Shown: positions 1-8,224, counted from the stretch's first letter. The stretch: 64,000 nt of DNA from Phenylobacterium sp. Root1290 (GCF_001425305.1 NZ_LMEE01000002.1:630191-694190), one strand, 5' to 3'. A program made the numbers and translations. Notes: generated by a model from the sequence alone, not told the origin.

Positions 1-87
1 CGGCCTTCCGCGGGGGCCGTCAAGGCGCCCCTGTTGACTTCCGCGGCGCAAGGACGGCTCGATCATGACGCTGGAGGTAGCCGCGCC

Positions 88-894
88 ATGCTGAAGCTCT
101 ACGACCACCCGCTTTCGCCCTACGCCCAGAAGGTCAAGATCGCCCTGCGCGAGAAGGGCCAGCCGTTCGAGACCCTGACCCCCGGCGGCCTCGGCGCCGG
201 CGGCGCGGCCGGCGAATTCCTGCAGGCCAATCCCCGCGCCGAAGTCCCGGCCCTGGTCGACGGCGAGGTCCGCGTCTTCGACTCGACCATCATCCTGGAA
301 TACATCGAGGACCGCTGGCCCGACCCGCCGCTGCTGCCCTCCGGCCCTGCCGAACGCGCCCGCGTTCGGATGCTGGAGGAGGCGATGGACACCCACTTCG
401 AGGCGATCAACTGGGGCCTGTCGGAGATCCGCTGGTTCCGCCGCGCCGAGGGCGAGCTGGAACGCACCCTGCTGGCCAGAGCCGCCAGCCAGACACGCCG
501 CTGGTACGCCTGGCTCGAAGACGAGCTGGCCGATCGCACCTGGTTCAACGGCGAGACCTTCGGCTGGGGCGACCTGGCCGTCGCGCCCTATCTGAACGGC
601 TCGGTCGGCCACGGCCTGCCGCCCGACAAGGGTACGCGCCTCGCCGCCTGGCTGGAGCGCGCCAACGCCCGCAGCTCGGTCGCCCGCACCGCCGAGGAGG
701 CGGCCGCCTCATCCCGAGCCGCGGCCATGCCCAATGTCGCCGAACTGGTCCGTCAGGGCCTGTTCAAGCGCGAGTACCGCGACCACCGGCTGGAGTGGAT
801 GATCAAGAGCGGCGGGGCCCAGGTGGTGATCGACGGCCTGGCCAGGGACAACATCCGCTTCAGCCCGGACTTCGGTCCCCGGCCGGCCGACTGA
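88..894 (+). CDS. Glutathione S-transferase family protein
   Basis: Predicted cytosolic glutathione transferase of 268 residues. The N-terminal thioredoxin-like domain (about residues 1-80) has a catalytic-position Ser in SPYAQK (residues 10-15), the cis-proline stretch EVPALVDG, and a DST motif of the type that contacts the glutathione gamma-glutamyl group. The rest is the helical GST C-terminal domain, followed by about 40 extra residues rich in basic and aromatic positions, so it is longer than a typical 200-220 residue GST. The ATG at 88 is preferred because GGAG at 73-76 lies at good Shine-Dalgarno distance; an upstream start at 34 lacks one. The gene ends one base before the next ATG, so the two are probably co-transcribed. 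Substrate cannot be told. Confidence 0.88.
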   Translation: MLKLYDHPLSPYAQKVKIALREKGQPFETLTPGGLGAGGAAGEFLQANPRAEVPALVDGEVRVFDSTIILEYIEDRWPDPPLLPSGPAERARVRMLEEAMDTHFEAINWGLSEIRWFRRAEGELERTLLARAASQTRRWYAWLEDELADRTWFNGETFGWGDLAVAPYLNGSVGHGLPPDKGTRLAAWLERANARSSVARTAEEAAASSRAAAMPNVAELVRQGLFKREYRDHRLEWMIKSGGAQVVIDGLARDNIRFSPDFGPRPAD

Positions 895-895
895 G

Positions 896-1309
896 ATGGG
901 CCGGCGTCGCGGCGCGGGTCTGGCGCTGATCGCGGCGCTCGCCTTGCACAACCTCGAGGAGGGCCTCGCCTACGCGCTGCTTAGGGGCCAGGTCGAGGCG
1001 ATGCTGGACGCCTACGGCCTGGTCGGGTGGCGCCCGGAGCCGGCGGTCTTCGCCCTAGCCCTGACCTTCCTGACGCTCGCCATCGGCGCCCTGGCCGCGT
1101 GGGCGGCCACCGGCGTCTCGACGGCCGCCAAGATCCTCGCGCTGCGGGCGGTGGCCGTCCTGCTGCTGGTCAATGTGCTGGCGCCCCACCTCCCGGCCGC
1201 CTGGGCGTTCGGCGGCTATGCGCCCGGCGTGGTGACCGCCGTGCTGGTCAACCTGCCGGTCTCGATCTGGGTGCTGCTGCGGCTGCGACAGCCCGCACAA
1301 CCTGGATAA
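896..1309 (+). CDS. HXXEE-type small integral membrane protein
   Basis: This 137-residue protein is mostly hydrophobic, with about four predicted membrane segments. It carries HNLEE at residues 18-22, the signature of the HXXEE membrane domain family, whose function is unknown. Its ATG lies one base past the stop of the glutathione transferase gene, so the two probably form a transcription unit. The N-terminal arginines before the first hydrophobic stretch suggest a cytoplasmic N-terminus. Family assignment rests on the motif plus hydrophobicity pattern, not on a recognised function. Confidence 0.72.
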   Translation: MGRRRGAGLALIAALALHNLEEGLAYALLRGQVEAMLDAYGLVGWRPEPAVFALALTFLTLAIGALAAWAATGVSTAAKILALRAVAVLLLVNVLAPHLPAAWAFGGYAPGVVTAVLVNLPVSIWVLLRLRQPAQPG

Positions 1310-1382
1310 CGTTGTTCTTTGAACTACAGCAGAGCAAGCTCCCGCTGCGCAGACCCGCGCGATAGACGACAGGAGAGTTTGC

Positions 1383-1823
1383 GTGAGAACTATTCTTGCA
1401 GCCGCCGCTCTGGCCCTGGGACTCAGCAGCGCCGCCATGGCCCAGAACGCGCCCAGGACCTACGACCTGGGTCCTGTCTGGCAGATCTCCTACATCGAGA
1501 CCAAGGCCGGCATGTTCGATGACTACCTGGCCTATCTGAACTCGACCTGGCGCAGCATCCAGGAAGCCGAGAAAGCCCGGGGCGACGTCCTCGACTACCG
1601 TGTGCTGGCGATCGACTCCCCCCGCGACGGCGAGGCCGACGTCGTCCTGATGGTCCAGTACAAGAACATGGCCGTGTTCGACCGCAGCCTAGAAGAGGGC
1701 GAAGCCGTCATGGCCAAGGCCTTCGGCAGCGTCCCGAAGAGCAACCAGGCCGCGGTCTCGCGCGAGTCCGTCCGCGTCCTGCGCGGCGGCCTCACCGCCC
1801 GCGAACTGACCTTCAAGAAGTAG
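1383..1823 (+). CDS. Secreted/periplasmic protein of unknown function
   Basis: 146 residues. The first 20 residues form a clear Sec signal peptide (basic start, hydrophobic core, AMA-Q cleavage region). The mature part has repeated aromatic and acidic residues and resembles dimeric alpha/beta-barrel (NIPSNAP-like) small proteins, but I do not recognise it firmly. The GTG start at 1383 is supported by AGGAGA about 8 bases upstream. It is separated from the membrane gene before it by about 70 bases and convergent with the hydroxybutyrate dehydrogenase gene after it. Confidence 0.7.
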   Translation: MRTILAAAALALGLSSAAMAQNAPRTYDLGPVWQISYIETKAGMFDDYLAYLNSTWRSIQEAEKARGDVLDYRVLAIDSPRDGEADVVLMVQYKNMAVFDRSLEEGEAVMAKAFGSVPKSNQAAVSRESVRVLRGGLTARELTFKK

Positions 1824-1847
1824 CCGCCCTCGGGGACGGCGGCCGCT

Positions 1848-2645
1848 CTAGGTCGCCGTCCAGCCGCCGTCCACCACCATCGCCGCGCCGGTCGCCGAGG
1901 CGCCCATGTCCGACACCAGATACAGCAGCATGCCCGCAAGGTGTTCGTACTCGACGAACTTCTTGTTCGGCTGGGCGGCCAGGATGACCTCTTCCATCAC
2001 CCGGTCCTCGGGGATGCCGCGGGTCTTGGCCTGATCGACGATCTGCGCCTCGATCAGCGGCGTCTTCACATAGCCGGGGCAGATGGCGTTCGCGGTGATG
2101 CCCGTCCGCGCCAGCTCGACGCCGAGGCCCTTGGTGAAGCCGACCACCCCATGCTTGGCCGCCACATAGGGCGCCTTGAACGGCGAGGCGACCAGGCCGT
2201 GCGCCGAGGCGATGTTGACGATCCGCCCGCGCCCTTGCGCCTTCATGATCGGGATCGCCGCGCGGCTGGCGTGGAAGGTCGAGGACAGGATGATCGCGAT
2301 CAGCGCATCCCACTTCTCGGGCGGGAACTCATCGACCGGGGCGACATGCTGGATGCCGGCGTTGTTGACCAGGATGTCCAGCCGGCCGAACTCGCGCACC
2401 GCGTATTCGATCAGGTCGGTGATCTCGTCCGGCTTGGTCATGTCCGCGCCGTGGTAGCGGATCGCCGCGTTGGTCCGCGCCTGCAGCGCAGCGCGGTCGG
2501 CCTCGATCTTGGCCGGATCGCCAAAGCCGTTGAGGATGACGTTGACGCCCTGCTCGGCCAGCGCGGCGGCGAGCGCCTGGCCGATGCCGCTGGTGGAGCC
2601 GGTGATGACGGCCACATGGCCCTGCAGCCCATAGTCCACGGCCAT
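1848..2645 (-). CDS. bdhA: 3-hydroxybutyrate dehydrogenase (SDR family)
   Basis: 265-residue short-chain dehydrogenase that would interconvert D-3-hydroxybutyrate and acetoacetate with NAD, in ketone body or polyhydroxybutyrate turnover. Visible motifs are the nucleotide-binding TGSTSGIG near residue 15, NNAG near residue 92, the catalytic Ser in NIASAHG, and YVAAK (Tyr and Lys of the triad), followed by the typical CPGYVKTPL segment. The QHVAPVDEFPPEKW and long substrate loop with PNKKFV are characteristic of the BdhA branch, so I prefer this over a generic SDR. The gene follows yaaA on the same strand with a 4-base gap, suggesting co-transcription. Confidence 0.9.
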   Translation of the reverse strand: MAVDYGLQGHVAVITGSTSGIGQALAAALAEQGVNVILNGFGDPAKIEADRAALQARTNAAIRYHGADMTKPDEITDLIEYAVREFGRLDILVNNAGIQHVAPVDEFPPEKWDALIAIILSSTFHASRAAIPIMKAQGRGRIVNIASAHGLVASPFKAPYVAAKHGVVGFTKGLGVELARTGITANAICPGYVKTPLIEAQIVDQAKTRGIPEDRVMEEVILAAQPNKKFVEYEHLAGMLLYLVSDMGASATGAAMVVDGGWTAT

Positions 2646-2649
2646 CCGA

Positions 2650-3450
2650 TCAGTCCTTCTGCTTTTTAGCCGCTGACGGCGGCGGAGGCTGGGGCCGCGA
2701 GAACACCCACTCGGTGTCGCTCGAGGCGCTCTTCTGGAAACGATAGCCTTCGCTGTCGAAGGCCTTGAGATCCTCGGCCTTCTCGACGCCGTGGTCGATG
2801 GCGTATCGCGCCATCAGCCCGCGCGCCTTCTTGGCGTAGAACGAGATGATCTTCGAGGCGCCGTCCTTCTCTTCGAAGAACTTGGCCGTCACCACCGGCA
2901 GCTTGATCGCGTCCCGGTCGACCGCGCCGAAGTATTCCTGGCTGGCGCAGTTCACCAGCGTCGGGTCCTTGTGCCCGCTCCCAGCCTCGTTCAACGCGGC
3001 CGAGATCTTGTCGCCCCAGAAGTCGTAGAGGCTGGCGCCGCGCTTGGTCTTGATGCGCACGCCCATCTCCAGGCGGTAGGGCTGGATCGCGTCGAGCGGC
3101 CGCAGCACGCCGTACAGGCCCGACAGGATCCGCAAGTGCTTCTGGGCGTAGTTCAGGCCCTTCTTGTTCAGCTCCCGCGCCTTCAGCCCAGAATAGACGT
3201 CGCCGTTGAACGCGAACGCCGCCTGCAGGCCGTCCTCCATCGCCGGGTCGAAGGCCTGGAAGCGCTCGCGGTTCAGCGTCGCCAGATTGTCCGACAGGTC
3301 CATCATCTTCTTCAGGTCCGAGACCTTCAGCTTCTTGGCCGTGACGCTCAGCTCGGCGATGTCCTCGGCCATCTGCGGCGTCGTCATCGGGGCGGCGCCG
3401 TCCGGCCGCGTGAAGTCGAGCGCCTTGGCGGGAGAGATGACGATCAGCAT
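2650..3450 (-). CDS. yaaA: YaaA family peroxide stress protein (UPF0246)
   Basis: 266 residues, full length for the family. The N-terminus MLIVISPAKALDF and the later motifs YSGL, LSGLYGVLRPLD, YRLEMG and VNCASQEYF are hallmarks of YaaA (DUF328/UPF0246). In E. coli this protein limits intracellular free iron and protects DNA during hydrogen peroxide stress; that role is transferred from the family. The C-terminus ends in a low-complexity proline/lysine stretch. It lies between the FAD dehydrogenase and bdhA on the minus strand with gaps below 10 bases, so the three genes are probably one operon. Confidence 0.92.
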   Translation of the reverse strand: MLIVISPAKALDFTRPDGAAPMTTPQMAEDIAELSVTAKKLKVSDLKKMMDLSDNLATLNRERFQAFDPAMEDGLQAAFAFNGDVYSGLKARELNKKGLNYAQKHLRILSGLYGVLRPLDAIQPYRLEMGVRIKTKRGASLYDFWGDKISAALNEAGSGHKDPTLVNCASQEYFGAVDRDAIKLPVVTAKFFEEKDGASKIISFYAKKARGLMARYAIDHGVEKAEDLKAFDSEGYRFQKSASSDTEWVFSRPQPPPPSAAKKQKD

Positions 3451-3456
3451 GGGGAC

Positions 3457-4866
3457 TCAGAAATGGACTCGCGGATTCATGATCCGCTTCGGGTCCAGGC
3501 TTAGCCGGATCGCCGAGAGCGCCGCAACCTCGACCGGCGACTTGTAGCGCCTCGCCTCCTCGGTCTTCATCGATCCCAGCCCATGCTCGGCCGAGATCGA
3601 GCCGCCCATCGAGGCGACGATGTCGTGCACGATGCGCGAGCCCTCGCTCCGCAGCGCCGAATGCGCCGCGTCGTCGCCGCCGTCCGGGCGGATGACGTCG
3701 TAGTGGATGTTGCCGTCGCCGACATGGCCAAAGGCGGTGACGCGCGCGCCGGGAACCAGCGCCTCCATCCGCGCCGTCGCCTCGTTCAGGAACGCCGCCA
3801 CCCGGCTGACCGGCACCGAGACGTCGTGCTTCCAGGTCGCGCCTTCCGGCTTCTGGCCCGGCGACTGGTTCTCGCGCACCGACCAGAACGCCTGCGCCTG
3901 CGCCTGGCTCTGGGCGACTGCCGCGTCACGCACCAGCCCGTCCTCCAGCGCCGCGCCCAGCAGCCGCTCCATCGCGCTTTCGGCCGCGCCCGGCTCGCCC
4001 GAGGCGATCTCGATCAGCACGTACCAGGGATGGATTTCAGCTAACGGGTCGCGCTGGTTGGGAATGTTCTTCAGCACGAAGTCGACGCCCCGCCGGCCCA
4101 TCAGCTCGAAGGCCTCGACCGCGCCGCCCGCCTCGTCCTTGGCCCGGGCCAGCAGCCGGATCGCCGCCTCCGGATTTTCGACCGCGGCGATGGCGGTGGC
4201 CCGCGAGACCAGCACCGGGAACAGCTTCAGGCTGGCGGCGGTGACGACGCCCAGCGTGCCCTCCGCCCCGATCAGCAGCTGCTTGAGGTCATAGCCGGTA
4301 TTGTCCTTGCGCAGGCGCTTGAGCCCGCTCCAGATCTCGCCATTGGGCAGCACCGCCTCCAGCCCCAGCACCAGGTCGCGGGTGTTCCCATAGCGCAGCA
4401 CCGCCGTGCCCCCGGCGTTGGTCGAGATGATCCCGCCGATGGTCGCCGTGCCCTGCGAGGCGATGTCCAGCGGGAAGCGCCGCCGCTTCTCCAACGCCGC
4501 CTCGTGCGCGGCCTGCAGCGTCACCCCGGCCTCGGCCACCAGCACGTCGTCGAAGGCGTCGACGTCGCGGATCGCCCGCATCCGCTCGGTCGACAGCAGG
4601 ATCTCGCCCAGCGGGATCTGCCCGCCGACCAGGCCGGTGTTGCCCCCCTGCGGCACCACCGGCGTCCCCGACTCCGCGCAGACGCCGATCACCGCGGCCA
4701 CCTCGGAGGTCGTCTTCGGCAGCGCCAGGAACGGCGTGTTCCCCTGCCAGCGGTCGCGCCACTCCACCAGCTTGGGCGCCAGCCGCTCAGGATCCTGGCT
4801 CCAGCCACCCTCGCCGAGCACGGCCTTGAGACGGGAAATGACGTCGGCGGGAACGGAAACGGTCAT
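3457..4866 (-). CDS. FAD-linked oxidase, GlcD / D-2-hydroxyacid dehydrogenase type
   Basis: 469 residues. The N-terminal PCMH-type FAD-binding domain (about 40-215) contains PQGGNTGLVGGQ and the GTATIGGIISTNAGGTAVLRYG region expected for flavin binding. The C-terminal FAD-oxidase domain has HVGDGNIHY and AEHGLGSMK, which hold the metal-binding and substrate-contact histidines of this family. It probably oxidises a D-2-hydroxyacid such as D-2-hydroxyglutarate, D-lactate or glycolate; sequence alone does not decide which. It is the first gene of the minus-strand run with yaaA and bdhA, and is divergent from the beta-lactamase-like gene across a 114-base gap. Confidence 0.85.
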   Translation of the reverse strand: MTVSVPADVISRLKAVLGEGGWSQDPERLAPKLVEWRDRWQGNTPFLALPKTTSEVAAVIGVCAESGTPVVPQGGNTGLVGGQIPLGEILLSTERMRAIRDVDAFDDVLVAEAGVTLQAAHEAALEKRRRFPLDIASQGTATIGGIISTNAGGTAVLRYGNTRDLVLGLEAVLPNGEIWSGLKRLRKDNTGYDLKQLLIGAEGTLGVVTAASLKLFPVLVSRATAIAAVENPEAAIRLLARAKDEAGGAVEAFELMGRRGVDFVLKNIPNQRDPLAEIHPWYVLIEIASGEPGAAESAMERLLGAALEDGLVRDAAVAQSQAQAQAFWSVRENQSPGQKPEGATWKHDVSVPVSRVAAFLNEATARMEALVPGARVTAFGHVGDGNIHYDVIRPDGGDDAAHSALRSEGSRIVHDIVASMGGSISAEHGLGSMKTEEARRYKSPVEVAALSAIRLSLDPKRIMNPRVHF

Positions 4867-4980
4867 GGCGCGACCCTAGGCCCGACGAGACGCGCAGCCA
4901 ACATCGCCCGTTGACAGCCCCCCGCTGATCATCCCCGCTGGCGGGCGACGAGAGCCTCATCAGAGGCCGGGGGAGGAAGC

Positions 4981-6165
4981 ATGGGTTCGCAGACGATACA
5001 GGCGCTGCTCGACGCGGCCGTGGCCAGGGGCGCGGCGCCGGGCCTCACCGCCGCCGTCGCCTTCGCCGACGGGACCGACAGCTTCTACGCCGCCGGCGTC
5101 CGCGGCGCCTCGGACCCGACGCCGATGGCGCCGGACGACACCTTCTGGATCGCCTCCTGCACAAAGGCGATCACCTCGGCGGCGGCGCTGCAGCTGGTCG
5201 AGCGCGGGGTGCTCGATCTCGACGCGCCGGTCGGCGAGCGGCTGCCCAACCTCGCCGCGCCGCAGGTGCTGGACGGCTTCGGGCCCGACGGCGCGCCGCG
5301 CCTGCGCCCGGCCGCCAAACCGCTGACGCTTCGCCGCCTGCTGACCCACACCTCGGGCCTAGCCTACGACTTCTTCCACGCCGACCTCGCCCGCTACTAC
5401 GCCCAGGTCGGCGGCAGCCTGATGGAGAGTGCGCCCGGCGCGCCGGTGCTGGCCTTCGATCCGGGCGAGGGCTGGCAATACGGCATCGGGATCGACGCGG
5501 TGGGCTGGCTGGTCGAGCAGGCGACGGGCCAGGGCCTCGACGCCTATGTCGCCGAGCACGTCACCGGCCCGCTCGGCATGACCGACACCGCCTTCGTGTC
5601 CACGCCCGAACTGGACGCCCGCGCCGCCTGCATGCACCACCATGCGCCGGACGGCGCCTTCATCCCCGTGCCGCCCCTGCCCTCCTCGCCCGCCTACTAC
5701 GGCGGCGGCGGCCTGCGCTCCACGGCGCCCGACTACCTGAAGTTCCTCCGCGCCGTTCTCGCCGAAGACGGCGGCGGCGTGCTGGGACCCAAAACGCTCG
5801 CCTGGCTGCGAGAGGCTGACAGCGCCATCCACGCCGGCGACCTTTCCACCGCCATGCCGCCGATCAGCCACGACTTCCGCCCCATGCCCGGCACGCCCAA
5901 GACCTGGACGCTGGGCTTCCTGCGCAACGAGGCCGACGTCCCCGGCATGCGCCGCGCCGGCAGCCTCGCCTGGGGCGGCCTGGCCAACTGCTACTACTGG
6001 GCTGACCCGGCCAGCGGCGTGGCCGGCATGCTCTGCGGCCAGTTCCTGCCCTTCGCCGACCCCGGCATGCTGGCGACCTTCGAGGCCTTCGAGCGGGCGG
6101 TCTACGCGCAATTGGCGCTGCGCCTCCCTACCGCGGCGGCGCCGGGGTCTGCAGCCAGCCGATGA
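4981..6165 (+). CDS. Serine beta-lactamase-like hydrolase (class C / EstB type)
   Basis: 394 residues. The nucleophile motif SCTK is at residues 59-62 in the context FWIASCTKAITSA, and a tyrosine in WQYGIG near residue 160 is in place for the second catalytic motif. A WGGLANCYYW segment near residue 330 replaces the KTG element, as in family VIII esterases and other non-lactamase members. There is no obvious signal peptide, so a cytosolic esterase or amidase is more likely than antibiotic resistance. The start has a strong upstream GGGGAGGA. Its 3' end overlaps the convergent alpha/beta hydrolase gene by 38 bases. Confidence 0.84.
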   Translation: MGSQTIQALLDAAVARGAAPGLTAAVAFADGTDSFYAAGVRGASDPTPMAPDDTFWIASCTKAITSAAALQLVERGVLDLDAPVGERLPNLAAPQVLDGFGPDGAPRLRPAAKPLTLRRLLTHTSGLAYDFFHADLARYYAQVGGSLMESAPGAPVLAFDPGEGWQYGIGIDAVGWLVEQATGQGLDAYVAEHVTGPLGMTDTAFVSTPELDARAACMHHHAPDGAFIPVPPLPSSPAYYGGGGLRSTAPDYLKFLRAVLAEDGGGVLGPKTLAWLREADSAIHAGDLSTAMPPISHDFRPMPGTPKTWTLGFLRNEADVPGMRRAGSLAWGGLANCYYWADPASGVAGMLCGQFLPFADPGMLATFEAFERAVYAQLALRLPTAAAPGSAASR

Positions 6166-7024
6166 ACTGCCGGTGGATCCTGGCGGTGGCGGCGGGGTCG
6201 AAGCGGAAGGCCGATTCCGGGGTCTGAACCCGCTCGTCGAAGGCGTGGGTGACGCCGGGAACCACGGTGACCTCTACCGTGGCCCCGGCCGCCTTCGCAC
6301 GCTCGACCAGCGGCGTGCAGCCGGCCGGGGGCTGAATGACGTCGCGCTCGGCCATCACCAGGTCGACGCCGCCGCTCCAGGTCCAGTCGCGGCGGCCGCC
6401 GCGGGCCGGCGGCGCGCAGAACGGATAGGTCAGGCGGATCGCCTCGACCCCGGCCATGGTCTGCTGGAAGTCCGCATCGCCATGCAGGGTGACCAGGTCG
6501 CCGAGCGCCCAGCCGCCATGGCTCCAGCCGGCGACGCGCACGTGTCTGTGGTCGACGCGCGGGTCCTGGGCCAGCAGGTCCAGCCCGGCCAGGATGTCGG
6601 CGGTCCGGAACAGCCCCTGCAGCCGCGCCCCGGCGCAGACGCGCCTGCGCGCCCAGTCCGGATCCCAGCCGCGCGGGCCATAGCTGTCGAGGATCGCCGC
6701 CGCCCATCCGGCCTGCAGCGCCGACTGCGCATACTCGTCCATGATCGGGTTGGGGCCCTCGCCGCGACGGATGCCGCCGCAGCCGGGGATGAGCAGCACG
6801 GTCGGGAACGGGCCGGGGCCGGGCGGAGTGTGCAGCGTCAGGCCCGAGGCCATGAACGCAGCATGCGCCGCGCGCGGCTGCTGCGCCAGGAACGAGGGGT
6901 GCGAGCCCTTCCAGACATAGGCGGCGACCGCCGCCGCGACCAGCAGCACGACCACCCCAGCCGCCAGCAACAACAGCTTGAAGAGGCTGCCCAGGCGAAA
7001 GCGGCGTTTGGACTTGTCCGACAT
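6128..7024 (-). CDS. Membrane-anchored alpha/beta hydrolase (dienelactone hydrolase-like)
   Basis: 298 residues. After a basic N-terminus, residues about 15-38 form a single hydrophobic segment that would anchor the enzyme facing the periplasm. The hydrolase domain shows an oxyanion-region PGCGG, the nucleophile elbow GWSHGG, an aspartate in the VMAERD strand and a catalytic His in GVTHAFDE, the pattern of dienelactone-hydrolase-like enzymes. Substrate is unknown. It is convergent with the beta-lactamase-like gene, the two stop regions overlapping by 38 bases. About 370 bases of non-coding sequence lie upstream. Confidence 0.8.
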   Translation of the reverse strand: MSDKSKRRFRLGSLFKLLLLAAGVVVLLVAAAVAAYVWKGSHPSFLAQQPRAAHAAFMASGLTLHTPPGPGPFPTVLLIPGCGGIRRGEGPNPIMDEYAQSALQAGWAAAILDSYGPRGWDPDWARRRVCAGARLQGLFRTADILAGLDLLAQDPRVDHRHVRVAGWSHGGWALGDLVTLHGDADFQQTMAGVEAIRLTYPFCAPPARGGRRDWTWSGGVDLVMAERDVIQPPAGCTPLVERAKAAGATVEVTVVPGVTHAFDERVQTPESAFRFDPAATARIHRQFIGWLQTPAPPR

Positions 7025-7390
7025 CGCCGCCAGCTTCGACCGCCGCCGCCGCGAGGCAATCCCGACGCGCCCTCACGTCCGGCGGGGAAACACCTGAGGT
7101 GGGGGAACGGGGCGCGGAGGCTGAGGTAGTGGTCACCGAGCCTGGCTTTGCGCTGGATCTGGCCGGCGTCTACCTTGGGGCGGTAAGGGTGTAGGTTGGC
7201 GTCGCGCCGCTGTGGCGGCCCGCAGCGTCTTTGCGTATTTGGAGCGTGTGAACAGAGGCTCTCGTTACTGCTAGGACGAGGGTTTGCGACGCCGCAAACA
7301 TGATGCCAGAGTTGATTCTTCATGCGAAGCGAAGAATGAGCCGCCGACTACTTTCGAACCTGCGTGGACATAGACCCACTCTAACGAAGA
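7025..7390. other. Non-coding gap at the left edge of the accessory island
   Basis: About 370 bases between the alpha/beta hydrolase start and the brnA 3' end. The right half is visibly less GC-rich than the flanking genes, consistent with the beginning of an acquired segment. I see no convincing gene, RNA or transposase remnant. It must hold the promoter of the hydrolase gene, but no clear -35/-10 pair stands out. Confidence 0.4.
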
Positions 7391-7417
7391 GGCGGTCAAA
7401 GCTAAACCTTGACCGCC
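7391..7417 (-). terminator. Stem-loop at the end of brnA
   Basis: A perfect 9-base inverted repeat, GGCGGTCAA at 7391-7399 and TTGACCGCC at 7409-7417, with a 9-base loop. The repeat straddles the brnA stop codon, so the last codons form one arm. No strong U-tract follows, so it may act as an RNA 3' end stabiliser or weak terminator. Confidence 0.45.
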
Positions 7418-7683
7418 TTCCGAAGTAGTTCGTTTATTCGGCTCTGCCAGCCTGGCCCGGTTGCTCGAAGCAGTTCGACTAGGTCACTGTCGAGGCGGAT
7501 CGTGACCTGCTGCTTGGGGTTCTCGAGCTTGGGGCGCCCCCTCTTTGTCAACGTACCCGAAGCGGGGCGGATGATGCGGTCATCTTCACGTACCTCAGCA
7601 CGCTCGAAGACATCGTCCGCCCATTCGGGCGCGTCGTCAGAGTCCACCCAAGCTCGCTCTATAACGCTCTTTTTCTCTATCAT
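7402..7683 (-). CDS. brnA: BrnA family antitoxin
   Basis: 93-residue DNA-binding antitoxin of the type II BrnT/BrnA system. The N-terminal toxin-binding part contains the family-typical DDAPEWADDVFERAEV. The C-terminal half has RPKLENPKQQVTIRLDSD followed by ATGPGWQSRINELLRKAV, the dimeric DNA-binding region. In the family, BrnA dimers bind the BrnT RNase and repress the operon. The gene starts 47 bases inside the 3' end of brnT in another frame, the usual toxin-first order with translational coupling. Confidence 0.93.
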   Translation of the reverse strand: MIEKKSVIERAWVDSDDAPEWADDVFERAEVREDDRIIRPASGTLTKRGRPKLENPKQQVTIRLDSDLVELLRATGPGWQSRINELLRKAVKV

Positions 7684-7915
7684 TGCACTTCCTCATCGAG
7701 ATGATGTGGCGTGCTTTACCGCGCGGGGTCCACACAACCATGAGGGTCGAGCGAACGAGCCGACCTATGGTCTGATATCTCACCTCGCCATAATCCGTTC
7801 TGTCGTCCTCGACAGTTAGAGTTAGACCAGCGAATATCTTGCCCGCGTCAGCAAAGTCTAGCCCACGGTTCTCTAGAGTTAGCTTCCTCTTCTTCTCGTC
7901 ATAACTTGTCTCCAT
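7637..7915 (-). CDS. brnT: BrnT family ribonuclease toxin
   Basis: 92 residues. The N-terminal SYDEKKRKLTLENRGLDFADA and the middle EDDRTDYGEVRYQTIG are characteristic of BrnT, a RelE-fold RNase toxin. The C-terminal IISMRKCNDREKERY matches the conserved IISxRKA segment that carries catalytic residues, here with Cys where Ala is usual. Length is normal and the frame is intact, so the toxin is probably functional. An AAGGGG sequence precedes the ATG. A 23-residue ORF with a stronger ribosome site overlaps the start in another frame. Confidence 0.92.
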   Translation of the reverse strand: METSYDEKKRKLTLENRGLDFADAGKIFAGLTLTVEDDRTDYGEVRYQTIGRLVRSTLMVVWTPRGKARHIISMRKCNDREKERYRASLGGL

Positions 7916-7950
7916 TTTCTCTTCCCCTTGAAATGAATTTTGTAAGCCAT
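7879..7950 (-). CDS. Possible 23-residue basic leader ORF overlapping the brnT start
   Basis: On the minus strand AGGAGAT lies 5 bases before an ATG at 7950. It opens a 23-codon frame beginning MAYKIHFKGKRKWRQ and ending TAA at 7879, so it overlaps the first 37 bases of brnT in a different frame. The predicted peptide is strongly basic. Its ribosome site looks better than that of brnT, so it could gate toxin translation by coupling. Evidence is only the ribosome site, spacing and position, and chance is possible. Confidence 0.35.
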   Translation of the reverse strand: MAYKIHFKGKRKWRQVMTRRRGS

Positions 7951-8024
7951 GGCGATCTCCTGTTTGAGAAGCGCGGCCGGGATGGCCACGTTCGTCCCCC
8001 TATTGCGGTTTGCTCCGCGAATTG

Positions 8025-8070
8025 ATGTAACTACAAAAATGATTTGGGCGCAAGGGTTTTTGTAACTACA
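8025..8070 (-). promoter_or_regulatory. brnTA promoter with paired TGTA-N2-TACA operators
   Basis: The dyad TGTAACTACA occurs twice, at 8026-8035 and 8061-8070, exactly 35 bases apart. Reading the minus strand, a -35-like TTGCGC (8048-8053) and a -10-like TTACAT (8025-8030) are separated by 17 bases. The downstream operator then covers the -10 and the upstream one lies just before the -35. This fits autorepression by BrnA, which is known in the family; that these particular repeats are its sites is inferred. Confidence 0.5.
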
Positions 8071-8224
8071 GGAATAGGGGCCTGAGAATGGTGCGCCAAT
8101 TGGAGCGGACACAACCCCTTGAGGTCTCCGCGCAAATCACCCTTACATGTGGTCAAGGTCGCCTCGCGCGCCTGGCAAAGCCCTGGTTTTTGGTCGGGGC
8201 TTTTGCTGTCGAGGCGGAGAGCGA

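Noticed and set aside
1941..2669. Plus-strand frame antisense to bdhA
   Set aside because: Shadow of a conserved SDR gene with complete motifs.
7025..7400. Search for tRNA, integrase site or direct repeats at the accessory segment edge
   Set aside because: No tRNA cloverleaf, integrase or long direct repeat was seen, so no attachment site is called.
7951..8112. Upstream extension of the short basic leader ORF before brnT
   Set aside because: The extension beyond the ATG at 7950 has no ribosome site and unlikely composition; only the last 23 codons have one.
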